Shown here: piece after piece, positions 50,691 through 60,000 of the stretch
Layout of the letters: the number at the start of each line of letters is the position of its first letter
Numbering within the stretch: position 1 is the stretch's first letter
Source: Azolla caroliniana
Taxonomy: Eukaryota > Polypodiophyta
Direction: 5' to 3'
Length of the DNA stretch: 64,000 bases
Assembly: GCA_043228905.1 (NCBI GenBank)
Contig: JBHGNT010000006.1
Coordinates: forward strand, 13,392,001 to 13,456,000
The notes under the pieces: model-generated
Databases searched by the model: none
What the model saw: only the letters and a program-made list of their open reading frames with translations
What the model was told of the DNA's origin: nothing
Made by a program: the position numbers and the translations under genes

Positions 50691-51216
50691 GAGTCCAACC
50701 AAAATAGGAGTCGTTTGGTTGGACAACAACCCTACATCTGTACAACCCATTAGTGGTTCCATTCCTTCCAAGCAAGTTAGCAATGTGTTCCTAGCCCAAG
50801 TCATTGTTAGTACTAAAAGTACTCCCCCAGTACCCGTCCTAGCACTTTTAGATTTCGGAGCTAATTCCTGTTTCATGGATCGAAATTTGGCCCAAGCTTC
50901 TCAGATATCCTTAAGAAAACTTCCTTGTCCCGCATCTGTAGTAGTCATTGATGGTCGTCCCATTGCTTCCGGGAAGATTGTAGAAGAGTCAGAATGCATT
51001 CAAGTTGTCCTAGGTAGTTTTGTGTGTGTAGTATCATTTAATCTAATTAGTAGTCTAGAGCATCCCATTGTCCTAGGATTACCTTGGTTTGAATTACATA
51101 ATCCAGCCATAGATTGGAGAACAAGAGAAGTCCGATATCGACAAACCCAAGAATCTACTCACCGAGTTTAGACCATTTCACTCCATCAATTATGCGAAGA
51201 AGGACACAAGGAGGCA
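50689..51216 (+). pseudogene. pol: H3 protease
   Basis: VLALLDFGANSCFMDRNLAQ: the DSG site is changed to DFG. Then [20 protein letters not shown] and [20 protein letters not shown]. It ends with TAG at about 51169, where other copies read Ser or Gln. Confidence 0.87.
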
Positions 51217-52790
51217 ATGTTCCTATTTGCAATATCAGTACATCCTTCCAGCACTATTAAGAAGGAATCCTCATTACCACTTCTGGCAAAATATCATCCT
51301 TATGTTGATGTATTCAACAAGGTAAAAGCCGCTACCCTCCCTCATCACCGTCCCTATGACTATCCCATCGATTTACAACCAGGAACAGAGCCACCATGGG
51401 GACCAATTTACAACTTGTCACCCACCGAGTTAGAAGTCCTTCGAGCCTACATAGAGGAGAACTTGGCAAGCGGGTTTATTCGTCATTCGAAATCTTCGGC
51501 TGGTGCACCCATCTTCTTTGTCAAGAAGAAAGATGGCTCACTTCGTCTCGTCGTTGATTACCGCGGATTGAATAAGGTCACCATTCGGAATAGGTATGCA
51601 ATTCCTCTTATATCAAGTCTTTTAGACAGATTTAATGGTGCCAAGTTATTTACAAAGATCGATCTACGAGGAGCGTATAACCTCATGCGGATCCAACCGG
51701 GAGATGAATGGAAGACCGCCTTTCGCATGCGGTATGGGCATTTCGAGTATACTGTTATGCCGTTCGGCCTAACCAATGCACCCACCGCAGTCTTCCAACA
51801 CATGGCAAATGATATATTCAGAGACCTCTTGGATATCTGTTTGATCATCTATCTGGATGATCTATTGATTTATTCGAAGACCCAGGAAGAGCACGATTCT
51901 CATGTACTATTAGTACTAAAGCGACTCGACGAGAATGGTCTTTATGCCAAGGTAGAAAAATGTAGCTTTGACTATAAGCAAGTGGAATTTCTAGGTTACG
52001 TCATCTCCTCAAAGGGCATCGCCATGGATCCAGCTAAAGTCCAAACTGTACTAGAGTGGCAAATTCCACGGTCAATACGAGATGTGCAATGTTTTCTAGG
52101 TTTTGCTAACTTTTGCCGTAAGTTTATACAGGATTACTCGAAGATTATTTTACCTCTCACACAACTTACGAAGAAGGGACAAGTATTTCTTTGGTCCAAT
52201 GAAGCAAATATGGCTTTTCGGCATCTTAAGAAAGCCTTTACATCACCACCGATTCTAGCTCATGTGGATACAAGCAAACCATTCATAATGGAGGCCGACA
52301 CATCATATTTCGCCCTCGGTAGCATCCTTTCTCAACAAGGAGATAAAGAAGAGTTACATCCTGTGGCTTTCCATTCGCGCAAATTCGATGTCGCAGAAAT
52401 CAACTACGAAATACATGTCAAGGAGATATTAGCCATCATGGATTCATTTGTGCAATGGCGGCATTTCTTAGATGGCTCTCCACATCAGGTCATTGTCTTT
52501 AGTGATCATAAAAATCTTGCTTATTTCCAGAACGCTCGTGTACTAAATCGACGGCAAGCTCAGTGGGCTCAATTCCTCAAGTGTTTCGATTTCAAAATCA
52601 CATATCGACCGGGGAAGCAGCAAGGAAAAGCAGATGCACTATCATGACGTTCATATCTTCCACCTCGTCCTGGTGATCCAGCATTTGATAATCAAAAGCA
52701 AGTAATCTTGGCACCAACACGATTGCACACAACACGGATTTTTCACACCCCAATGGATTCACAGATTACCGATGACATACGTGCAAACTT
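51217..52790 (+). pseudogene. pol: H3 reverse transcriptase and RNase H
   Basis: 476 open codons to TGA at 52645-52647. Reverse transcriptase: [78 protein letters not shown], the catalytic CLIIYLDDLLIYSK, EFLGYVISSKGIAMDPAKV. RNase [64 protein letters not shown], then TGA (CGA elsewhere) and [18 protein letters not shown]. An intact catalytic site; one Pro-Thr-Ala variation (NAPTAVFQ). Confidence 0.92.
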
Positions 52791-52795
52791 GAAGA

Positions 52796-53204
52796 TGTCA
52801 GAACCAAGGATAAAAGATAGAGTGATGGAAGAAGGATAGAGAAGAATGGATGTATAAGATAGAGAAAGAAAGAGAATGGATACAAGATATGTAATGAGAG
52901 CTAAAGACTGGTGTTGATTGGAATTGATTTGAGAATACATGTATGCGCTTATTTATAGGTTCCTATAGAATAGCTTAGAGATTTCTAGAATGTTCTAGAA
53001 TGTTCTAGACCTAGAATGCTCTAGGACATTCTAGAACATTCTAGAATAATCTAGAGTTTTTACAATAATCAATGTAATACAAGAAGTAGCTTTTATTGTT
53101 TCATATAACAATAAGCTATCTTAATGGTTGACGTTTTCAAGTATGAATTACAAGGTTTGAGGTTCAAGTCCGGGTGACGCCATAATGGTCATGTGTTCAT
53201 GACA
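52796..53204 (-). repeat. K1 3' LTR
   Basis: 409 bp, plus strand TGTCAGAACC...GTGTTCATGACA; the minus strand begins TGTCATGAACACATG. It carries the heat-shock-element arrays (52983-53046), a TATAAATA box (minus, 52953-52960) and the antisense tRNA-like module (A-like 53125-53138, B box GGTTCAAGTC 53161-53170). It sits in H3 integrase. Polypurine stretch GAAGGAGGGATAG (minus, 53205-53218). Confidence 0.88.
52983..53046 (-). promoter_or_regulatory. Heat-shock-element arrays in K LTR
   Basis: Five perfect alternating TTC/GAA units at 52983-53005 (TTCTAGAATGTTCTAGAATG, then TTC) and four at 53029-53046 (TTCTAGAACATTCTAGAA). In LTR orientation they lie about 23 bases upstream of TATAAATA (52953-52960). 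Such arrays are what heat-shock factor binds. Confidence 0.72.
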
Positions 53205-53971
53205 CTATCCCTCCTTCGAGAACGCCGAGTGGAAGTCGGCGTTAACATTGTTGGACCGGGCTTGTTTGGATAGTGATGATGGAAGTCGTTGACCAGAGCT
53301 TCGGCATTACAAACGTTATCGATGGGTTCCCAAGTGCGATCACTCGGAGGATAACCAAGCCAATCAACTAGATAATAAAGCTTATTGCACACAATCTTAG
53401 AATCGAGAATAGCAACTACCTCGTATTCGGGGCCGTCCACAAGTTGTACAGATGGCGGTGGTGGCACGACATGATCAGGAATTAAAGAGGTGTGGCAAGG
53501 TTCCAAAAGAGAGCTATGAAAGACAGGGTGAAGCCGCATATGTGCAGGAAGGTTAAGACGAAATGTTGCATCATTAATCTGCGCCGTGATGACAAAAGGA
53601 CCTAAGCGTTGATAGTCAAGCTTAGCACACGGTCTGGTAGTCTTGATGTGACGACGAAGCAACCATACACGGTCACCAACCTTAAAGGGAGACTTAAGAC
53701 GATTTCGATCGGCATTGGTCTTATGGTGTGCTTGCGCTTTCTGAAGATGTGACGATAACTCGAACTGGATTTGTTGTAGTCGGTGGAGGTGATGCGCCGC
53801 ACTAGGGTTTCGTGACACCTCAGGAAGATCCAGTATACACCATCGAGGGTGGTTGCCGGTGTAGGCAAAGAAAGGTGTAACTTTCGTAGAAGAGTGGACC
53901 GTGTTGTTGTATGCAAACTCGGCAAGATGTAAAATTTTACTCCAATAATCTTGTTGATAACTAATGAAACA
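53189..53971 (-). pseudogene. pol: K1 integrase C-terminus and chromodomain
   Basis: Continues pol after TGA. Integrase tail: FKVGDRVWLLRRHIKTTRPC, the GPF module QRLGPFVITAQINDATFRL, LHPVFHSSLLEPCH. The chromodomain: EYEVVAILDSKIVCNKLYYL, VDWLGYPPSDRTWEPIDNV, NDFHHHYPNKPGP. It would bind methylated histone tails and guide insertion into heterochromatin. Ends STRRSRRRDSVMNT, overlapping the LTR start. Confidence 0.92.
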
Positions 53972-56818
53972 TCAAAGATATTGCTCGAGCGTTTGATTTG
54001 TGCGCTCTGTTTGTCCGTCAGTTTGTGGATGATAAGCCGAAGAGAGTTTGCAAGAGATTTTGAGGCCTGCCCATAGGTGCTTCCAAAAGTGTGAGATAAA
54101 TTGAGGACCTCGATCGCTAATAATATCATTCGGGAGACCATGATGGCGAAACACTTCACGCATAATGAGATCTGCAGTTTCTTCACTATTGATGGTCTTT
54201 ACACATGGTACAAAATGTGCCATCTTGGTGAACCGATCCACTACTGTTAAAATAGTATCAAAGCCTTTGGAAGGTGGCAGATCCGTAATGAAATCCATAG
54301 AAATAGACTGCCATGGCTTGTTGGGAGGGGGTAATGGTTGTAGTAAGCCATAAGGGTGATGCCGGGGTATTTTGGCGCGACAACAGGTGTCATAAGTGCG
54401 AACATAATCTTCGACAAATTTTTCCAAGTGAGGCCACCAAAACGAACGTTTCACCAGCTCAATGGTCTTGGAAATACCAAAATGTCTAGCCATGGGGACA
54501 TCATGACAATGTTCCAACACTTGAAGTCGGGGTGATCCGTCGGGGACGTAAAGGAGATTCTTGTAGAAGAGTAAACCATCTTGCCACTTGAAGTCCTTAT
54601 AATGTTGAGATGACCCTAGCAATGTGGAGCAAGATGGACGACTTGAACCACAGTGGGCTAAGACATCCTTAGCAAAATCATCCGAATGAAGTTGTTGCCG
54701 AATAGTGTCAAGAAGGGTAGAATCAAGTGGTGTGGCATAAATTGTTGTTACCTGTAGCTTTGATGGCCCGAGGAGAGTTTGCTTTTGATTGTCAAAGGCT
54801 GGATCTCCAGGTCGAAGTGCTAGATACGAACGCCGAGACAGAGCATCTGCTTTCCCTTGTTGTTTTCCGAGGCAAAAAATGATCTTGAAATCGAAACGTG
54901 TTAGAAATTGGGCCCACCGAGCTTGTCGTCTATTTAATACTCCAGCTGTTTGAAAATATGTGAGATTTTTGTGATCACTATAAATGATAATCTGATGAGG
55001 TGATCCTTCTAGAAAATGACGCCATTGCTCGAATGAGTCAACCACAGCTAGTAACTCCTTGTCATGCACCTCATAGTTTATCTCCGAAACAGTAAACTTT
55101 CTCGAGTGAAACGCGACTGGATGTATCTGCCCGTCCTCGCCTGGTTGCGATAGGATACTCCCCAATGCAAAGTCTGATGCATCCGCCTCAATAGTAAATG
55201 GCTTTTCAGGATCAATATGTGCTAGGATGGGTGCTGATGTGAATGCCTCTTTTAGATGCGTAAAAGCCTTGTCCGCTTCGATACTCCAAAAAAATGCTTG
55301 ATTTTTCTTGGTGAGTTGAGTAAGGGGCAACACAATGCTTGAATAATTATGTATGAATTTGCGATAAAAGTTCGCAAATTCGAGGAAACACTGGACATCC
55401 CGAACTGAGCATGGGGGTTTCCATTCCAATATTGGTTGGACTTTTGCCGGGTCCATGAAAACACCCTGGGATGAAATAGTGTATCCCAAAAATTCGACTT
55501 GTTTGCAATCAAAACTGCATTTCTCAAGTTTGGCGTAAAGACCATACTTCCTTAGGCGTTCAAGTACTTGCCGCACATGTATATCATGCTCCCCCTGTGT
55601 TTTAGAGTAAATCAATAGATCATCTAGGTAGATGATTAGAAAAATATCCAAGAAATCCCGGAAGATGTCATTTGCCATATGTTGGAATACGGCACGTGCA
55701 TTTGTGAGCCCGAAAGGCATGACTGTATACTCGAAATGACCATACCGAATACGAAATGCTGTTTTCCACTCATCTCCCGGCCGAATTCGAACAAGATTAT
55801 ATGCACCCCTTAGATCAATTTTGGTAAAATGCTTTGCCCCACCAATGCATTCTAAGAGATTGGAGATTAAAGGTAAAGCATACCTATTCCTTATGGTGAC
55901 TTTATTTAAGCCTCGATAGTCCACGACCAAATGAAGGGACCCGTCCTTTTTCTTCACAAAAAAGATAGGAGCACCAGCTGGAGACTTTGAATGTCGAATA
56001 AACCCATGTGCAAGATTTTCCTCGATGTATTCTCGAAGAACCTCAAGCTCAATGGTTGATAAATTGTAAATCGGACCCCACGGAGGCTCTTTTCCTGGTT
56101 GGAGATCAATAGGACAGTCGTACGGCCGATGCTTTGGAAGAACACTAGCTTTGACTTTGTCGAAAACATCAGCATAGTCTTGATATTTTTTGGGAATTTG
56201 GATGTCTGAATTCCCTTGAGTGACACTAGAAGGTGTCACTGATACTGCAAATAAGAAAAGGTCCTCCTTGCCTCCCACTTGGTGCAATTGATGCAATGTG
56301 ATGGCTGAAATTTGATGAGAAGGATATGGTGCATCAGTAGAACTATATACTTTGGGAGGATAATCCCGAGTTTGATCCTTGAGAATGATATTTTCTGCTA
56401 AAGGGCACCTAATTTCTCGCTTCCTCCAATCGATTCTAGGGTTATGTAGCTCGAACCATGGCAAACCGAGGACAATTGGATGGTCAGGACTACGGATTAT
56501 GTTAAAGGAAACTACACATCCTAAATCACCCAAGAGTATGTGTATTGGCTCAGACTCTTCAAATATCTTCCCAGACGCTATGGGGCGTCCATCAATCACT
56601 ACTACGGAAACCGGACAAGGAAGTGTATGCAAGGATATTTGGTGTTTTTGGGCAAAATCTCTATCCATGAAACAAGAATTGGCTCCAGTATCTAAGAGGG
56701 CTTGGACTTGAAGTTGATAACTGGGTGTCCTAACTTGTACTAGGGCTAAGAAGACTCTACTAACATGCTTGGAAGAAATGGAACCCACACTAGGTTGTAC
56801 ATATCTAGGGTTGTCCAA
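53972..56818 (-). CDS. pol: K1 pol: protease, reverse transcriptase, RNase H, integrase
   Basis: 948 codons without interruption, the longest frame in the window. Protease DTGA at 43-46 (ALLDTGANSCFMDRDF) with HPIVLGLPW at 113-121. Reverse transcriptase about 245-470 with YLDD at 397-400. RNase H about 535-665 ([17 protein letters not shown]). Integrase: zinc finger H772 and H779 with YDTCC at 809-813, where the first zinc cysteine is Tyr (Cys in K2); core D842 (MDFITD), D902 (SDRGPQF), E938 (DGQTERTN). The frame ends at TGA 53972-53974; the sequence continues as CFISYQQD, so an Arg codon CGA probably became TGA. Gag is in a different frame just upstream, so a frameshift or reinitiation would be needed. 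Confidence 0.94.
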   Translation of the reverse strand: MDNPRYVQPSVGSISSKHVSRVFLALVQVRTPSYQLQVQALLDTGANSCFMDRDFAQKHQISLHTLPCPVSVVVIDGRPIASGKIFEESEPIHILLGDLGCVVSFNIIRSPDHPIVLGLPWFELHNPRIDWRKREIRCPLAENIILKDQTRDYPPKVYSSTDAPYPSHQISAITLHQLHQVGGKEDLFLFAVSVTPSSVTQGNSDIQIPKKYQDYADVFDKVKASVLPKHRPYDCPIDLQPGKEPPWGPIYNLSTIELEVLREYIEENLAHGFIRHSKSPAGAPIFFVKKKDGSLHLVVDYRGLNKVTIRNRYALPLISNLLECIGGAKHFTKIDLRGAYNLVRIRPGDEWKTAFRIRYGHFEYTVMPFGLTNARAVFQHMANDIFRDFLDIFLIIYLDDLLIYSKTQGEHDIHVRQVLERLRKYGLYAKLEKCSFDCKQVEFLGYTISSQGVFMDPAKVQPILEWKPPCSVRDVQCFLEFANFYRKFIHNYSSIVLPLTQLTKKNQAFFWSIEADKAFTHLKEAFTSAPILAHIDPEKPFTIEADASDFALGSILSQPGEDGQIHPVAFHSRKFTVSEINYEVHDKELLAVVDSFEQWRHFLEGSPHQIIIYSDHKNLTYFQTAGVLNRRQARWAQFLTRFDFKIIFCLGKQQGKADALSRRSYLALRPGDPAFDNQKQTLLGPSKLQVTTIYATPLDSTLLDTIRQQLHSDDFAKDVLAHCGSSRPSCSTLLGSSQHYKDFKWQDGLLFYKNLLYVPDGSPRLQVLEHCHDVPMARHFGISKTIELVKRSFWWPHLEKFVEDYVRTYDTCCRAKIPRHHPYGLLQPLPPPNKPWQSISMDFITDLPPSKGFDTILTVVDRFTKMAHFVPCVKTINSEETADLIMREVFRHHGLPNDIISDRGPQFISHFWKHLWAGLKISCKLSSAYHPQTDGQTERTNQTLEQYL

Positions 56819-56844
56819 CCAAATGGCTCCTATTTTGGCCGGAC

Positions 56845-58009
56845 TTATTCGTTTGACTCCTCTTCTAATTGGCTTAGGACTTCAAATTTATTGGACAAGG
56901 GTGGATTATTCATAATATTAGATTCACTAACTACTTCTAAAATGTTGGACTCATTTTTATTGTCATAGTGAATTTGATTTACCTGACGTCTCGGCCTACG
57001 GGAGCAATGAATGGCTATATGTCCTGGACCTCCACAATATAAGCACAGATGGTTTGCTCGACGACGTTGCTTCTCTTCCTCTGACAACGGTCCTCTTCGT
57101 TGAGTCATATCGATCTCCATGGGTGTAGGACTATCCATTGGGACTGGACTACGTGTTTGCCTTGGAGTTGGAGCAGGGCTATACATTTGCCTTGGGGATG
57201 ATTGCGCCGTTACTGATGCATAAGTTGGTGTGAATCTAGATCTTGTTATTTGTTGTTGTTGCTCACATCGACGCTCAAAAAGGCGATTATCACACCGTAT
57301 TGCTCGACTAATAGCTTCTGTAAGTGACCTTGGATCCTCGGGGAAGGTAAGAAGTAAGTCTTTGACATCACTACGAATGCCTGAACGGAATTGCTCCATT
57401 AGGGCTTGTTCATCCCAAGGAATATCTCTTGCGATGAGACGGAAATTGGCAGCATATGTTGAAGCTGGTTGATCACCTTGACGAAGTGTACGAATCTTGT
57501 TGATAGTTGTTCTCGCCCATCAATATCTCCGAAACAAGCCTTAAATTCCTTGATAAATTCCTCGAAATTATTCAGTAGAGGAGAATTGGTCTCTAGCAAT
57601 GGAGCAAACCACGACAATGTTATGCCAGTCAATAAAGTGCCCACTAGCCCAACTCGTGATGCATCTGTTGTTTAACGTGCGGGATGCATTTGAATCACCA
57701 ACCGCACTTGATTCAAAAAACCTCGGAAATGCGCCCTCGACCCATCAAATTTAGTTGGGAGGCTAATTTTGGGCTCCTTGATAAGTCCCTGACCTTCAAC
57801 CCTTTGTTGTTGTAACACGACGATTGTCGACTCTAACTGTTGCACTCGTCGCGTGAACTCCTCTTGTTGTTGTTGCTTCTCTATAGTAACCTTTTGTAGA
57901 TCCCCAAGTAGACATTGATTCTCTACTTCAAGAGATGCGAACTTGGATTTAATGTTCTCCATTTCTGCAACAAGGGTGAGATATTCTTCTGAGTTAATGG
58001 CAGCCATGG
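56845..58009 (-). pseudogene. gag: K1 gag
   Basis: Start at 58009 (MAAINSEEYLTLVAEMENIK), coiled coil (SKFASLEVENQCLLGDLQKV), capsid (LPTKFDGSRAHFRGFLNQVR, stop at 57672 after MHPAR, then TDASRVGLVGTLLTGITLSW, NNFEEFIKEFKACFGDIDG). A frameshift near 57490 leads to EQFRSGIRSDVKDLLLTFPE, a proline-rich stretch (TPRQTRSPVPMDSPTPMEID) and one CCHC knuckle CLYCGGPGHIAIHC. Ends FEVLSQLEEESNE and stop at 56845. Confidence 0.9.
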
Positions 58010-58032
58010 TTTCAGGATGGTTACAAAGGAGG

Positions 58033-58036
<4 letters not shown>

Positions 58037-58080
<44 letters not shown>
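58037..58080. repeat. GA microsatellite at an inversion joint
   Basis: About 44 bases of uninterrupted GA between the K1 leader and the start of K2. The H LTRs also have GA or CT tracts, so the tract may belong to the lost K1 LTR. Confidence 0.9.
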
Positions 58081-58084
<4 letters not shown>

Positions 58085-58832
58085 TACCCTTCTTGACACC
58101 ATTCGGCAACAACTTCATTCGGATGATTTTGCTAAGGATGTCTTAGCCCACTGTGGTTCAAGTCGTCCATCTTGCTCCACATTGCCAGGGTCATCTCAAC
58201 ATTATCAGGACTTCAAGTGGCAAGATGGTTTACTCTTCTACAAGAATCTCCTTTACGTCCCTGACGAATCACCCCGACTTCAAGTGTTGGAACATTGTCA
58301 TGATGCCCCCATGGCTGGACATTTTGGTATTTCCAAGACCATTGAGCTGGTGAAATGTTCATTTTGGTGGCCTCACTTGCAAAAATTTGTTGAAGATTAT
58401 GTTTGCACTTGTGACACCTGTTGTCGCGCCAAAATACCCCGGCATCACCCTTATGGCTTACTACAACCATTACCCCCTCCCAACAAGCCATGGCAGTCTA
58501 TTTCTATGGATTTCATTACGGATCTGCCACCTTCCAAAGGCTTTGATACTATTTTAACAGTAGTGGATCAGTTCACCAAGATGGCACATTTTGTACCATG
58601 TGTAAAGACCATCAATAGTGAAGAAACTGCAGATCTCATTATGCGTGAAGTGTTTCGCCATCATGGTCTCCCGAATGATATTATTAGCGATCGAGGTCCT
58701 CAATTTATCTCACACTTTTGGAAGCACCTATGGGCAGGCCTCAAAATCTCTTGCAAACTCTCTTCGGCTTATCATCCACAAACTGACGGACAAACAGAGC
58801 GCACAAATCAAACGCTCGAGCAATATCTTTGA
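58037..58832 (+). pseudogene. pol: K2 integrase core
   Basis: Open from the GA tract to TGA at 58830. Keeps the zinc-finger cysteines (CTCDTCC) that K1 has partly lost. Catalytic D (SMDFITD), D (SDRGPQF) and E (DGQTERTN) all present; one change DRFTK to DQFTK. Confidence 0.88.
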
Positions 58833-59754
58833 TGTTTCATTAGTTATCAACAAGATGATTGGAGTAAAATTTTACATCTTGCCGAGTTTGCATACAACAA
58901 CACGGTCCACTCTTCTACGAAAGTTACACCTTTCTTTGCCTACATTGACAACCACCCTCGATGGTATATACTGGATCTTCCCGAGGTGTCACGAAACCCT
59001 AGTGCGGCGCATCACCTCCACTGACTACAACAAATCCAGTTCGAGTTATCGTCACATCTTCAGAAAGCGCAAGCACACCATAAGACCAATGCCGATCGAC
59101 ATCGTCTTAAGTCTCCGTTTAAGGTTGGTGACCGTGTATGGTTGCTTTATCGTCACATCAAGACTACCCGACCGTGTGCTAAGCTTGACTATCAACGCTT
59201 AGGTCCTTTTGTCATCACGACGAAGATTAATGATGCAACATTTCGTCTTAACCTTCCTGCACATATGCGGCTTCACCCTGTCTTTCATAGCTCTCTTTTG
59301 GAACCTTGCCACACCTCTTTAATTCCTAATCGTGTCGTGCCACCACCGCCTTCTATACAACTTGTGGATGGCCCCGAATACGAGGTAGCTGCTATTCTCG
59401 ATTCTAAGATTGTGCGCAATAAGCTTTATTATCTAGTTGATTGGCTTGGTTATCCTCCGAGTGATCGCACTTGGGAACCCATCGATAATGTTTGTAATGC
59501 TGAAGCTCTGGTCAACGACTTCCATCGTCACTATCCAAACAAGCCCGGCCCAACAATGTTAACGCCGACTTCCACTCGGCGTTCTCGAAGGAGGGATAGT
59601 GTCATGAACACATGACCATTACGGCGTCACCCGGACTTGAACCTCGAACCTTGTAATTCATACTTGAAAACCTCAACCATTAAGATAGCTTATTGTTATA
59701 TGAAACAATAAAAGCTACTTCTTGTATTACATTGATTATTGTAAAAACTCTAGA
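58081..59754 (+). mobile_element. K2: inverted duplicate of the K1 3' part
   Basis: 1,674 bp, reverse complement of 53050-54723 without any length difference. It contains integrase (STLLDTIRQQLHSDDFAK, FVEDYVCTCDTCCRAKIPRH, SMDFITDLPPSKGFDT, SDRGPQFISHFWKH, DGQTERTNQTLEQYL, the same TGA at 58830-58832), the integrase tail and chromodomain (KLYYLVDWLGYPPSDRTWEP) to about 59615, and the beginning of the LTR (TGTCATGAACACATG), which stops at 59754 before the heat-shock elements. It shares K1's stop, so it is a DNA-level copy. Confidence 0.93.
58833..59615 (+). pseudogene. pol: K2 integrase C-terminus and chromodomain
   Basis: After TGA and frame changes, the open stretch at 59142-59615 reads YRHIKTTRPCAKLDYQRLG, PFVITTKINDATFRLNLPA, GPEYEVAAILDSKIVRNKLY and ends RRSRRRDSVMNT. 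Chromodomain aromatic residues (YYLVDWLGY, TWEP) are intact. Confidence 0.88.
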
Positions 59755-60000
59755 ATAGTTTTGCCCAAGAAATCCTGGCGCACATTGATACTTCTCGGGC
59801 ATCCTGTTCTCAGTCTCAACAACCAGGTATCATGATGGTTTGTTATTCTTTAAAAAGCGCGTATATGTCCCCGATTGCTCCTGTCGCCTTCAAATCGTCC
59901 AGAATTGTCACGACACCCATGTAGCATAAGGTCATGGGTTCGAGTCTTGCCATGTCATGGGTTCGAGTCCAGAGAGATAGAAGGGAAAATTGGTTCAAAC
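59755..60000 (+). pseudogene. H3 integrase fragment and scrambled H LTR/leader pieces
   Basis: 59755-59915: SFAQEILAHIDTSRASCSQ continues the H3 integrase broken at 52795, with frameshifts. 59916-59971: two short overlapping copies of the LTR block GGTCATGGGTTCGAGTC. 59972-60000: inverted H leader (minus GTTTGAACCAATTTTCCC) that belongs with the LTR at 60001. No gene. Confidence 0.7.

Larger units (their letters stand above)
49491..52795 (+). mobile_element. H3: chromovirus, 5' and middle part
   Basis: Leader, gag, protease, reverse transcriptase and RNase H of family H. Integrase is interrupted at 52795 (DDIRANLK) by the K1/K2 complex and resumes for a short stretch at about 59755 (SFAQEILAHIDTSRASCSQ). 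Its 5' LTR is 49042-49490. Confidence 0.9.
53205..58036 (-). mobile_element. K1: nearly intact chromovirus
   Basis: Minus-strand gypsy element with gag (58009-56845), a single long pol frame (56818-53972), integrase C-terminus with chromodomain (to 53189) and 3' LTR (52796-53204). The 5' LTR is missing: the leader ends in a GA repeat at 58037-58080, beyond which lies its own inverted duplicate K2. Only a few defects separate it from an intact element: a stop and a frameshift in gag, and one TGA in integrase. Confidence 0.92.

Noticed and set aside
58618-59202. 194-codon open frame, mirrored at 53602-54186 (minus), with near-identical protein
   Set aside because: Both lie over integrase in another frame. 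They are duplicated only because K1 and K2 are inverted copies.
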